Below, piece after piece: positions 6,859-15,520 of a stretch of 64,000 nt of DNA (positions are counted from its first letter, which is position 1; each line of letters starts with the position of its first letter). The stretch lies in the NCBI RefSeq assembly GCF_900019265.1, contig NZ_CYGX02000095.1, positions 1-64,000 on the forward strand. The letters are read 5' to 3'. The position numbers and the translations under genes were made by a program. A model generated the notes under the pieces. That model was not told the DNA's origin. It saw nothing but the letters and a program-made list of their open reading frames with translations, and ran no database searches. Origin of the DNA: Paraburkholderia ribeironis. Its GTDB lineage: Bacteria > Pseudomonadota > Gammaproteobacteria > Burkholderiales > Burkholderiaceae.

Positions 6859-9696
6859 TTAGCGACGCGAGAACGGCGAGGCCGAGGTCCTGCGGTTGGC
6901 TTGGTTGACCCTTCCTCTGTGGTTGGTCGCCGGTAATGGTGCGTTTCCACTCTTCTTGGGTTTGTAGCGGCACGCAGGGAAGTTCGAGCAGGAACGAAAC
7001 TCCCCATAGGGACCGGTGCGCAAGACCAAAACCCCTCGTTTGCACGCGGGGCATTCCTCCTCGTGAACGACCTTGCCATCAGTGTCGGTGGTCGACACCG
7101 CGCCGTCCTGCTCAAGCTCCCGCAAGAAGCTCGAACACTGACCGCGTGCCGTGAACATGGCCACGGTACGCCGTGCCCTGGTAAGGGCCACGTAAAACAA
7201 GCGACGCTCTTCCCCGTGCGGGTAGTTGTCCCCGGCGGGCATGGCTAACGCCAGTACCGGGTCATCAGCGCGCGTGTTCGGGAAGCTACGCCCGCGTAGC
7301 ACGCTCAGCATCTCCGGCAAGATCACGTAGTCGGCTTCGCTTCCCTTCGATCGGTGGATGGTGAGGAACGACACATCCACCCAGCGCTCGAAGCGGGCCT
7401 TGTTTGCCGGGACGTACTGCCGATCGGCGTTGTACCTGCCAAGCACGAAAACCGAAACCTTCCCATCGCGGCCGGCCGGGATACTACCATCGTGGACGCC
7501 ATGGGCCAGTTTCATCACGAACTGGTCGATGGCGTCGACCAGCTTTTCCTTGTTGTCCACTTGAAACGCTTGGAGCACGGGCCCCATCGCGGGGGTGACC
7601 GACATCACGCGTTTGCCGATCTGCGTTGGGTTCTTGGACACGAACCGGCTAGACACGTCGCACAGCGCTTGGGGACAGCGGAACGTCTGTTCCAGCTTGA
7701 GAACCTGCCCGTGGCCGAACCATTCCCGGAAATCGGTCATCACCGACACGTCCGCGCCGGCGAAACGGTTGATGGACTGCCAGTCGTCGCCCACGGCGAA
7801 CAGGTGTCGCCCAGGTTTCTGAACCAAGGCGCGGCACAAGCGGGCCCGAGCCCGCGAGGCGTCCTGGAACTCGTCGGCCATGACCAGCTCGTAGGGCGCC
7901 TCGTAACGACCGCTTTCCAAATGCTCGGCCGCCAGGTTGAGCATGTCTTCGAAGTCGATGCCGTCTTCGTCCGCCAAGGCGGCGTCCCACGCCTTGATGA
8001 TGGGCTCCGCGATGTCGAGGAACATACGATGCCGGTGCTTGAACGCATCGTCCGGCATGGCGTCCAGACGCTGGCGCAGCGCCGCCGCGCTCAGGCAGTT
8101 GCTTTTGGCGTGGCTGATGAACGTTCTCACCAAAGCCACCAGTTCCGATGGCTCCATGGGCTTTTGACCTCCGGCGGGAATCTCGCGATCCGGATTGGGG
8201 TCGAGTTGTATGCCCCGGCGGGTCAGCTCGCCAGCGAGGTGCTTGAACACGTCGCCGGTGCGGATCTGATGCGACGTCGTTTCGATCAACGACGTGCCAC
8301 GTTCCCGATGCAACTTGCGCTTCCAGTCGACGCCGGCAAGGTAGTCTGCAAAGTGAGGTGGGGCGTTGCCCTTGGCGTCCAGGGCGAAATGTTCGTGGTA
8401 GAGATCAATGCCCGGGTAAAAGAAGTCCGGGCGATATTGGCGATGATCTTCGTCGGCGGTCTTGAACTTGTACCGCTCCTCGTAGCGGTAATCCACACCG
8501 TTGTAAAAGAGCCAGTTGGAAAGGGTGGCCTCTTCCTGGCTGCGCACGCGCTTCCCGTCGGCGGTAAGGGTGCGGCCGTTGCCTTGATCGTCCCAGACGT
8601 CCGGTGTGCCGATTGACCCGAACGCCGGCAGGTCCCGGCCGAAGACGAATCTGAACAGATCCCACTGGGTCCGGAAGGTCGCCGAACGATCCTTGAGCTG
8701 ATCGACGATCTCGGTGAGCTTGCTGATGCCACCGGCGGTGTCGGTTGCCCAATCCGGGATGTCAGGCTTTTCCTTCGTGGCCTTGCCGATGATGCGAAGG
8801 CCCAGGGCGTGGAAAGTTGAGGCTTCCACCGCTACATCGTCCATGCCCAGCCGCTCGAAAGATTTGGCGGCACGGTCCGCCAGTTCGACGGCGGCCTGTT
8901 TGTTGAATGCCAGCATGACGATCCGCTTCGGAGCAACGAAGCCTCGATGGATGGCGTAGGCGGCTTTTGCCACCATGGTGGACGTCTTGCCCGAGCCGGC
9001 CGAGGCGACCACCTGCACGCGGTTGTCGAAGCAGATCACCGCCCGCGCTTGTTCGTCGGTCAGGGGCTTGCGCTCCACGTGGTCGAACAGGTCCTTGCAC
9101 GCCGTCAACTCGCGCTCCGTATGGGCCGCGTTGAGGGAGGCCCAGAAGGGCCGATGGTCGGCTTCCCATCGGATGAGGGAACGCTCCATATCGGCAGATT
9201 CTTTTCCCAGCCTGGTGTGCACGTTGGCTTTCTGCATGCGAGCGCGAAACGCCTTGACGTCGATGGACGGTCGGGCCGCTTCAATGGCCGCCTGCATCTC
9301 GTGCGTGATCCATCGGCGACCGGCTTTTGCTGCCTGCTCTTGCTGGGTCTTGTTTTCAAGCCAGTCGAGCGCGGTTTGATGAGCACCACGCAGAAACACC
9401 ACGTCCTCGTGGATCTGCTTCTCGACCAGCGCGGCTTCAACAGCGCTGGTCAAATCGGTCCCTCGGGCGTTGGGCAGTCCGTCCACCTTCACGACCCGCG
9501 CGGGGCCTGGGCGGAGCGTGACGTCGGTCCAGAAGACTCCCCGATTCACCCGGTACGAGCCGGCGTCGTCGACGTTGACGTCGTATGTTTTTCCATCCAC
9601 CGTCAACGATAGTTTCAAGCCTTGAAGGATCAGGCGCCAGTCCGGCGATCGTGTCAGCTTTCGGCCCCACGCGGAGGGAGCCCATTCTTTTGTCAT
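6859..9696 (-). CDS. HelD-like UvrD/Rep-family DNA helicase with nuclease-like insert and zinc finger
   Basis: 945 residues, superfamily 1A helicase. Motifs in order: Walker A ASAGSGKTST (about 231-240), Walker B MADEFQD (about 606-612), motif III FAVGDDWQSINRFAG (about 633-647), motif IV LEQTFRCP, motif V FLTIHRSKGSEADYV, motif VI LFYVALTRARRTV. The N-terminal 200 residues and core resemble E. coli helicase IV (HelD, 684 residues). Two additions stand out. A segment at about 385-480 contains YRPDFF, DLYHEHFALDAKG and DWKRKLHRE, compatible with a PD-(D/E)XK nuclease fold. A C-terminal four-Cys zinc finger (CPACKRG to CSNFPACRY) resembles those of topoisomerase I. It probably acts on DNA ends or recombination intermediates; a defence role is inferred from its neighbours. 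Confidence 0.9.
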   Translation of the reverse strand: MTKEWAPSAWGRKLTRSPDWRLILQGLKLSLTVDGKTYDVNVDDAGSYRVNRGVFWTDVTLRPGPARVVKVDGLPNARGTDLTSAVEAALVEKQIHEDVVFLRGAHQTALDWLENKTQQEQAAKAGRRWITHEMQAAIEAARPSIDVKAFRARMQKANVHTRLGKESADMERSLIRWEADHRPFWASLNAAHTERELTACKDLFDHVERKPLTDEQARAVICFDNRVQVVASAGSGKTSTMVAKAAYAIHRGFVAPKRIVMLAFNKQAAVELADRAAKSFERLGMDDVAVEASTFHALGLRIIGKATKEKPDIPDWATDTAGGISKLTEIVDQLKDRSATFRTQWDLFRFVFGRDLPAFGSIGTPDVWDDQGNGRTLTADGKRVRSQEEATLSNWLFYNGVDYRYEERYKFKTADEDHRQYRPDFFYPGIDLYHEHFALDAKGNAPPHFADYLAGVDWKRKLHRERGTSLIETTSHQIRTGDVFKHLAGELTRRGIQLDPNPDREIPAGGQKPMEPSELVALVRTFISHAKSNCLSAAALRQRLDAMPDDAFKHRHRMFLDIAEPIIKAWDAALADEDGIDFEDMLNLAAEHLESGRYEAPYELVMADEFQDASRARARLCRALVQKPGRHLFAVGDDWQSINRFAGADVSVMTDFREWFGHGQVLKLEQTFRCPQALCDVSSRFVSKNPTQIGKRVMSVTPAMGPVLQAFQVDNKEKLVDAIDQFVMKLAHGVHDGSIPAGRDGKVSVFVLGRYNADRQYVPANKARFERWVDVSFLTIHRSKGSEADYVILPEMLSVLRGRSFPNTRADDPVLALAMPAGDNYPHGEERRLFYVALTRARRTVAMFTARGQCSSFLRELEQDGAVSTTDTDGKVVHEEECPACKRGVLVLRTGPYGEFRSCSNFPACRYKPKKSGNAPLPATNHRGRVNQANRRTSASPFSRR

Positions 9697-9899
9697 CGTC
9701 TACCCTGCAATAACCCCGGAAACCGGTTTCGGTCGTGCCAGAGAACCGGTCGCGTCATGATAGCCTGAGCTGCTTTGCAGGCGGCCGACGCGTGCCGTTA
9801 GCCATTCGCGCGTCGTTCACTCTCAAACCCGGGCTTGCATGCTTTCTATGACGTCGTCGCATCCTAAAGTCTGTCTTTGCGGGTAGTATTTGAATTCCC
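9697..9899. promoter_or_regulatory. Divergent intergenic region, helicase and 290-residue protein
   Basis: About 200 bp between two diverging genes, so it should carry both promoters. No motif with good spacing stands out. Assignment is by position only. Confidence 0.3.
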
Positions 9900-10772
9900 A
9901 TGTCCTCCGTCCTTGTCCTTATGGCGCACTCCTACTACTCCCAGCGTAAAGGAACAAATCCGAATCAATCTGGCCTGCCCCTAAAAGACATTATTGATCT
10001 TTACATTCGCGTGTACGACCAAATGTCCGAAGGCGGATACTTCTCCGAAGCCTTCGGATATGAGTGTGTGGACGCTGGGCATATCAATGGGAACGTGCGC
10101 GACATTGATCTCGAGTTGCTCCTTACCGTTCGCAAGAAAGACCTATGGCCTCCGCACGCCTTCGGACAAGGCTACACGGAAGACGATTTTTTTGACGTCG
10201 TCGAATTCCTGTTTCAGCAGGTTTCAAAGCCGATAGACGGCTCCTTTCATAGCTACGCTCAATGTGGCATGCACTGGGAGACGTTCAATAAGCAGCAAGG
10301 TCAAATCGAGTACCGCGAAAAAGTGAATGCTGTGCTCGGCCACTATGCGAAGCCGTTTGAATTGTCAGAGAACGGCGAAATACTTCACAAGCCACAGCAG
10401 GGGTTCGAGAAGATCTTTGATGCTGACATCCCTTCAAACGACTCCAATATATCAAATCGAATCAACGCTGCGATCCTACGTTACCGTCGCCATGGTGCGA
10501 CGCTCGACGACCGCAGGCAAGCCGTTCGCGATCTCGCTGATGTGCTGGAGTACACTCGCGCCGAGATCAAATCTCTTCTTACTTCAGCCGACGAGAAGGA
10601 TTTATTCAATCTTGCGAACAACTTCGGGATTCGTCATCACAATGACCAACAAAAGACGGGGTACGATGCAAGTCTATGGTTGAGCTGGATGTTCTACTTT
10701 TATCTCGCGACCATTCACGTCGTTTTACGGAAACAGCAACAGGGTCGCACAGGCCTATCCACAGATGGATAA
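9900..10772 (+). CDS. Unrecognised protein with C-terminal helical domain
   Basis: 290 residues, soluble, no family recognised with confidence. The N-terminal part (about 1-150) is rich in aromatic and acidic residues (YYSQRKG, EAFGYECVDAGH, YAQCGMHWETF). The C-terminal 110 residues are helical and include RYRRHGATLDDRRQAV, DEKDLFNLANNFGIRHHN and a hydrophobic stretch near SWMFYFYLATIHVV. The NFGIRHHN segment recalls the short Arg/His motifs of HEPN-type RNase domains found in abortive-infection proteins, but the spacing was not verified. The start could instead be Met8 at 9921; neither start has a strong ribosome-binding site. It lies between a helicase and other candidate defence genes. Confidence 0.75.
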   Translation: MSSVLVLMAHSYYSQRKGTNPNQSGLPLKDIIDLYIRVYDQMSEGGYFSEAFGYECVDAGHINGNVRDIDLELLLTVRKKDLWPPHAFGQGYTEDDFFDVVEFLFQQVSKPIDGSFHSYAQCGMHWETFNKQQGQIEYREKVNAVLGHYAKPFELSENGEILHKPQQGFEKIFDADIPSNDSNISNRINAAILRYRRHGATLDDRRQAVRDLADVLEYTRAEIKSLLTSADEKDLFNLANNFGIRHHNDQQKTGYDASLWLSWMFYFYLATIHVVLRKQQQGRTGLSTDG

Positions 10773-11129
10773 GGCACAGCTAAGTCACCATAGCAGCACG
10801 CGCCTTCTACCGTTCGACATTTCCCGCGGGAATGGGCGCTTTATGCCCCTTGCATGAAAGGCCGCGCCGCGGCGATCGCCGCGCTCTGTCGTCGGGCGCG
10901 AGCCGGCCATCCTCAGCCGTTCGTCCGAGCGTTCACGGGGACGCCCGAACGGCCGGTCCACCTTCGGGAGCAGACCGTTGCCGCGCGGCTGTGCCTATCA
11001 GATCATCGGCTATTGCCGCCATTTGCCGTTTATGCGCGGTTTTACGCAGCCGTTACCGTGCGTGGCATGGAAACCGAAGACATGACGACAACCGGCGACG
11101 CACGTAAGGAAGCTTAGGCTCCCTTTTTT
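10773..11129. other. Gene-free spacer
   Basis: About 360 bp between convergent genes. A C/T-rich run (gctccctttttttc near 11117) could help terminate plus-strand transcription, but no strong stem precedes it. No supported gene. Confidence 0.45.
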
Positions 11130-11633
11130 TCATCCCCCTTTGAAAGCGGCGCCTTGTCCGTCTTCCGGTTTCAAGTTGGGATCACCGCTCAAGTTATATT
11201 TTTTAGGATCTATGTTCTTGCTGACCCAAAGTAAGAATGATGCAACAGTTGGGTGCTTACGCCCTACGATCGCGATGTAGTTGACCATCGCCTTCATAAT
11301 TGCTCCGAAGGCGCATTCCTCAGGGTCCATGTCAACGAACCCATCTTCCTCTTTGTCCATATGCTTCATGTCGTTGATGAAGAGGACGTCGTTAATCGCG
11401 TGTCCGTGCTCTGCGCGGGTACGTTCCGCAGCGCCATTGCGCATCGCTTCCTCCATCAACGTGTCTGTGAAGTTGGAATTGTCCTTGTCTAGTGCGAGTT
11501 GCGACAGGATTACGTCTGCAGCCCCTGCAAGGGTAACCACGGCGAATCGGTCGCGGCCAACCACGAACAGACCAATAGCTGCCTCAAGCTGGCGTTCTGC
11601 TAGTTGAAGGCGAGTGTATTCGCGGAATGTCAT
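11130..11633 (-). CDS. Unknown helical protein, second of an overlapping paralogous pair
   Basis: 167 residues, function unknown. The N-terminal region (AERQLEAAIGLFVVG, FAVVTLAGAADVIL) matches the equivalent part of the upstream gene product (FDIARSQLVTATEIFF, FSAVITLAGAASGIL), so the two are diverged paralogues. The middle is charged and acidic (NDMKHMDKEEDGFVDMD). The start codon overlaps the stop of the upstream gene by 4 nt (11630-11633), a classic coupled arrangement. Only a weak AGAGG-like site precedes it, consistent with translational coupling. No catalytic motif is evident. Confidence 0.75.
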   Translation of the reverse strand: MTFREYTRLQLAERQLEAAIGLFVVGRDRFAVVTLAGAADVILSQLALDKDNSNFTDTLMEEAMRNGAAERTRAEHGHAINDVLFINDMKHMDKEEDGFVDMDPEECAFGAIMKAMVNYIAIVGRKHPTVASFLLWVSKNIDPKKYNLSGDPNLKPEDGQGAAFKGG

Positions 11634-12109
11634 TTTTGGGGCCTCTGCCTCTCAGGGACTGCTTGATACCGTTCCATGATCGCCTTGCCGTCAGAGTTCT
11701 GCCAAGTCCATTGCAGTATGTCCTTGACGAATGATTCCTCTTGCCCTTTCAGAACTATGTAGTCGCTAATCGCACGCACAAGCGCATTTGTGGCTTGCTT
11801 CTCCAAGTCAAGTTTGACCGTGGGTGTGTCCTTGTCGGAGTAATGTTTGTGGGCGCTGATGCCCAACCGCTTCTCGATGTGATGGAAGGCGGACCGTCTC
11901 GGCGGTGTCCTGCCAGCAAGCTCACGATGGACACGACACGCGTAGTCAACAAAGGGCTCCTTTCCTTCGCGCCTAACAAGCTCGTCGAGGATGCCGCTTG
12001 CAGCACCTGCGAGCGTGATCACAGCCGAGAAGTTGCGCTGGTTGAAGAATATTTCGGTTGCCGTGACTAGCTGCGAGCGTGCGATATCGAACTTGTGAAA
12101 TCGTGGCAT
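11630..12109 (-). CDS. Unknown helical protein, first of an overlapping paralogous pair
   Basis: 159 residues, function unknown. It shares the TLAGAA-containing helical N-terminus with the 167-residue product of the next gene. It also contains CRVHRELAGRTPPRRSAFHHIEKRLG and a C-terminal helical region. The frame is open upstream to 12190, but the ATG at 12109 has a strong AAGGAG site at the right distance, so I chose it. Two diverged paralogues with overlapping frames suggest a heteromeric complex; that is inference. Confidence 0.75.
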   Translation of the reverse strand: MPRFHKFDIARSQLVTATEIFFNQRNFSAVITLAGAASGILDELVRREGKEPFVDYACRVHRELAGRTPPRRSAFHHIEKRLGISAHKHYSDKDTPTVKLDLEKQATNALVRAISDYIVLKGQEESFVKDILQWTWQNSDGKAIMERYQAVPERQRPQK

Positions 12110-12374
12110 CCTTAGCTCCTTCATCAGGTAGCCGGGAACGATTGTTGGCGTCGACTGGTTGCGCCAACCGACGTGCTGACCGAGCGTCACTTCGGCAAGG
12201 TAAGCTTCCGCAAATCTGCCGCCTCGCGATCCTCCGCAGCCTTCTTCCGCGCATCGACGAGGCGCGTGGCGACCAGTACCAGCAGGTTGGGCACCCCGAT
12301 CAGCGCGCGCGCTTGTTATGCTATCCCTCTCTCAAACCACGCGTGCAGCTCGTCAGAGGGGCTGCCCCTTCGCC

Positions 12375-13190
12375 ATGGCGAAATACGACGCCCTCGAAAC
12401 GTACCTGCGCAGCCTTGCTGGCGATACCGTCCGGCTCACATTTGACGAAATCAACAAGATTCTCCCGACGCGGCTGCCGCGCTCGGCCTACGAGCATCCG
12501 CCTTTCTGGAGCAACACTGAGGTCGGGAGCTCGCATGTCTGGGCAGACGCATGGCAGGGCGCGGGGTGGCGAACCGTGGGGCACAACCTTGAGCAGCAGT
12601 ACGTGGAATTCCGCCGATTCGCGGCCGGGCCGTCCGGGGAACTGCAGGACCATGCCCAGCCGCTTATTGAAGAGGACGCCGTCGCATCGGGGCCGATCGC
12701 ACGAGATGCAACTCGCAACGAGGATAGACGGAACACGAGTGAGGACAGACAACTCGCCTCAATCTGGACGCGCCGCGGACAACAAAAATTCCGGGGGCGG
12801 CTGCTGCGTGCCTATGGCTCGGTCTGTGCGGTCAGCGGCTCAACCGTCGAACCGTTGCTTGAGGCCGCCCACATCGTCCCGCATGCACTCGAAACGAACT
12901 ACGCCGTCACCAATGGGCTCTTGCTGCGCGCCGACATCCACACGCTTTTCGACCTGCACCTGATCGCCGTCGACGCGGACGGACGCGTGAGCGTTACGCG
13001 GTCGCTCGAATGGACGGAGTATGCCCAGTTCCGCGGTCGTCGCCTCGTCGCGCTTCCGGTCGACCAGGCGGAACGCCCCTCACCGGAGCAGCTGAAACGC
13101 CATCACAATCTGTTCATCGCGCGCGAAGAGGCGCTGGACGACGAAGCCCCCAAGACAAGCCGCGATGAGCTCTCCTGCCGTCCAGACTGA
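12375..13190 (+). CDS. HNH endonuclease with N-terminal DUF7662-like domain
   Basis: 271 residues. The N-terminal 85 residues (YDALETYLRS, FDEINKILPTRLPRSA, WADAWQGAGW) fit a small domain (DUF7662-like) often found in restriction-related proteins. The C-terminal half is an HNH_2-type nuclease: EAAHIVPHA supplies the first His, TNGLLLRADIHTLFD the Asn and last His, and LHLIAVD the closing strand. A basic, charged linker lies between them (about 110-140). The frame is open upstream to 12318, but homology starts at MAKYDALE, so ATG 12375 was chosen. It overlaps the next gene by 26 nt. It probably cuts DNA as a restriction or defence nuclease; no methyltransferase partner is present. Confidence 0.88.
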   Translation: MAKYDALETYLRSLAGDTVRLTFDEINKILPTRLPRSAYEHPPFWSNTEVGSSHVWADAWQGAGWRTVGHNLEQQYVEFRRFAAGPSGELQDHAQPLIEEDAVASGPIARDATRNEDRRNTSEDRQLASIWTRRGQQKFRGRLLRAYGSVCAVSGSTVEPLLEAAHIVPHALETNYAVTNGLLLRADIHTLFDLHLIAVDADGRVSVTRSLEWTEYAQFRGRRLVALPVDQAERPSPEQLKRHHNLFIAREEALDDEAPKTSRDELSCRPD

Positions 13191-14019
13191 AGCGATCTTC
13201 CTCCTCGACCGCAACGTCGTCTCACTCATCAAGGACGCCGTCGCGGGCAAGACGCAGACCGACGCGAAAAAGCAGGCCTACCTCGAATGGCTACGCACAC
13301 TCGACGTTCCGGTGCACAGCATCAGCCCTCTCCTGTCTACCATGGAGGGCGAGAAGGGTTACGAAGACAGCATCAGAGAAAAGGCCGCAAGCCTGGAGAA
13401 AGAAACGTACGCGGTTGGCCAGTTCTTCAAGTGCGCGAGCACGGACGCGGCCCATCTCTTGGGCTTCAGAGACTCCGTTGCCGGGCTGTTCACGGGCATG
13501 AAGGAAAGCCTGTGGGATGAAAGGGCGGATTTCCTCATAAAGGCTGCCCCGCTCGTTGCCCAGAAGGTCGCTGTAAGCAAGCGCCGCGGCTTGGAAAACG
13601 AACTTGTACAACTCGCGCGGGCAACGGGGCTGGCTGCAAACGATGCAATCGTGATCCTGTTCCTCGCCTGCTTGTATGGAAGCGATGCCGCGCGCCGGGT
13701 GATCAAACCTGCTAAGCCGAGCGTTCACAACGTCCTTACGGATCTCCACGCGATTCCGCGCGTCGGCATGGTGAAGGCCATCGCAAAGCAACTTCCCAGT
13801 CCACTCAGAGTCCGGCTTCTGACGCGTGACGAAGGGTTGTTCGACGTACTGAAACACATGCGCATCGTACGCCCTCGGTTTGCCACAGCCAACAGGCTGG
13901 AAATGCAGATCGAGTACCGTCCGGCGCTTTTTCCCGCGCTTGCCGCTGCGGACGCATTTGCGCTGCTGCAGCGGCTTGAAGATGCTGCCACGAGTAACAC
14001 GAGTTCCGGTGCAATTTGA
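13165..14019 (+). CDS. PIN-like domain protein, overlapping the HNH gene
   Basis: 284 residues. It opens with a strand plus acidic residue typical of PIN-like nucleases (IFLLDRNVVSLIKD) and has a second candidate acidic site near the end (VRLLTRDEGLFDVLKHM). A central helical part includes EGEKGYEDSIREKAAS and NDAIVILFLACLYG. I did not recognise a precise family; PIN-like is a pattern-based assignment. The ATG at 13165 lies inside the end of the HNH gene (26-nt overlap, different frame), so the two genes are almost certainly cotranscribed. They could form a two-nuclease module or an effector and regulator pair. Confidence 0.75.
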   Translation: MSSPAVQTEAIFLLDRNVVSLIKDAVAGKTQTDAKKQAYLEWLRTLDVPVHSISPLLSTMEGEKGYEDSIREKAASLEKETYAVGQFFKCASTDAAHLLGFRDSVAGLFTGMKESLWDERADFLIKAAPLVAQKVAVSKRRGLENELVQLARATGLAANDAIVILFLACLYGSDAARRVIKPAKPSVHNVLTDLHAIPRVGMVKAIAKQLPSPLRVRLLTRDEGLFDVLKHMRIVRPRFATANRLEMQIEYRPALFPALAAADAFALLQRLEDAATSNTSSGAI

Positions 14020-14392
14020 CAGTCGAGAGTCTTCGGTCGCTGACGACCGTTATACTTGGGGACCTGCCGTTGCCGTCGTTACGAGTCGAAAGGCCGTAGT
14101 GGGTCCTTAACCGCGTCGAGGTCTCAAAGGCTGTATGGGTGTCTCGTGGTGGGGCCAAACGATGGAGAGGTCGTCCGGAACCTTGAGGGTCAAAGGTTGA
14201 CCGGAAATAAAAGATTTGTAATTTTTGATGCTTGGACCAGTTTTGTGAAAGTCTGCCCCCTTGAGGAGCTACCCGGTTATCGCAGTCGCACGGTTCCAAA
14301 GCAAGCACGAATGAATGCGTGGCGTACCCGTATGCAATTCGTCCAAGTAAGATTTGGTTGAAATCGCAAATAAGCATATATCCGAGGGGACT
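14020..14392. other. Gene-free region upstream of the ABC-3C operon
   Basis: About 370 bp without a supported gene. A TTGACA at 14016-14021 and a TATACT at 14051-14056 are too far apart (29 nt) to form one promoter. The region becomes AT-richer towards 14200-14400 and should contain the ABC-3C promoter. Confidence 0.4.
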
Positions 14393-15520
14393 GTGGCAAA
14401 AACCGCGAAGGCGAGCGAAAGCACAGCAACAACAGCGCTGCCGATTCCGACACCGTGGCCCGGCGCCAACGCCCGCCTGCTAGGGCTGGGCGTTGGGCTT
14501 CCCGTTGCGCCCTTAACTCGCCTCGCCCAATTTAGCGCTGCGGAATTTGAGAGATTTACGCTCGAATGGGCGAGCGAATATCTTTCGAAGCAAACTCAGG
14601 TGTTCGAAGTCCAGGCGCGGGGAGGCTCTGGCGATAAAGGTCGAGACATTATCGTCTGGCTTGATGCGGCGAATATAGTCCCACGCCGCTGGCAGCTCTT
14701 TCAATGCAAGCACTATGATGCAAAACTCGGCCTGTCCAAAGCGGGTATCGAGATAGCCAAGGTGCTGTACTACACGCACATCGGTGACTACACGCCACCA
14801 GAGAGCTATTACTTTGTGACGCACAAAGGTGTCACTTCGCCATTCCAAGATTTGCTCGACGCGCCAGAAAGTCTCAAGAGTGAGATGATTGATACGTGGG
14901 ATTCCTATTCGAAGGCTATAACCTCGAAGGAAACAATTGCGCTTTCTCCTGAACTCAAAGCGCATATCTTGAACTTCGATTTCAGCAATTTTTCCGCCAA
15001 GCAGCCACATGACTTAATTGCGGAGCATGCGCAAACCAAATATCACCTGACGGTGTTTGGCGCGCCATTGCTGAATAGGCCTCCGCCGCCCCCTCCTCCG
15101 TCGACGGTTGCAGCAATCGAAGCAAAATACATTGGGCAACTGTATCGCGTCATCGGCAATGACATTGGCACTGTTGTCGGAAGCTCCGAAGACTTCAAGC
15201 ACAGTTCTTATCATGCCCGGATGTTCGAGCGTTCGCGATTGACCTTCTACAGCGCGGAGGGTCTGAAAGAGGTGGCGCGAGACCAGATGGCAGACCAGGC
15301 ATATTTCGATACGTTGCTGGACGAGTTCTCCGACGGGCTGTACTACCAATACACCGAGCCCAATGGAACTCCGATTGCGCGCCTGAAGGCGACGGTAAGC
15401 GCCGCGCAGAGCATCCAGCTTGGGTCACACCCGCTCGAGCCGCATGTCACCAGCAAAGACCGTGAAGGCATGTGCCATCAGATGGCTAACGAAGAACGTC
15501 TCGATTGGTGCAATCCATGA
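14393..15520 (+). CDS. ABC-3C system nuclease component, Mrr-like N-terminus and C-terminal ABC-3C domain
   Basis: 375 residues, first gene of an ABC-three-component system. The N-terminal region has an Mrr-type restriction endonuclease pattern: FERFTLEWASEYL, then GGSGDKGRDIIVWLD (about 77-91, catalytic Asp) and WQLFQCKHYD (about 100-109, the QxK motif). A proline-rich hinge (seven consecutive Pro near residue 225) separates it from a C-terminal domain that in such systems links to the ATPase and middle component. I chose the GTG at 14393, preceded by GAGGGG at 5 nt, over a TTG at 14354 with no such site. In known ABC-3C systems the ATPase is thought to license the effector upon invasion; that is family knowledge, not seen here. 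Confidence 0.85.
   Translation: MAKTAKASESTATTALPIPTPWPGANARLLGLGVGLPVAPLTRLAQFSAAEFERFTLEWASEYLSKQTQVFEVQARGGSGDKGRDIIVWLDAANIVPRRWQLFQCKHYDAKLGLSKAGIEIAKVLYYTHIGDYTPPESYYFVTHKGVTSPFQDLLDAPESLKSEMIDTWDSYSKAITSKETIALSPELKAHILNFDFSNFSAKQPHDLIAEHAQTKYHLTVFGAPLLNRPPPPPPPSTVAAIEAKYIGQLYRVIGNDIGTVVGSSEDFKHSSYHARMFERSRLTFYSAEGLKEVARDQMADQAYFDTLLDEFSDGLYYQYTEPNGTPIARLKATVSAAQSIQLGSHPLEPHVTSKDREGMCHQMANEERLDWCNP

Noticed and set aside
6205..6862. Plus-strand frames of 161 and 205 codons
   Set aside because: They run antisense to the small motif protein and then into a gene-free spacer; no domain or start signal.
7354..8616. 420-codon plus-strand frame
   Set aside because: Lies wholly antisense within the helicase gene, whose motifs are unambiguous.
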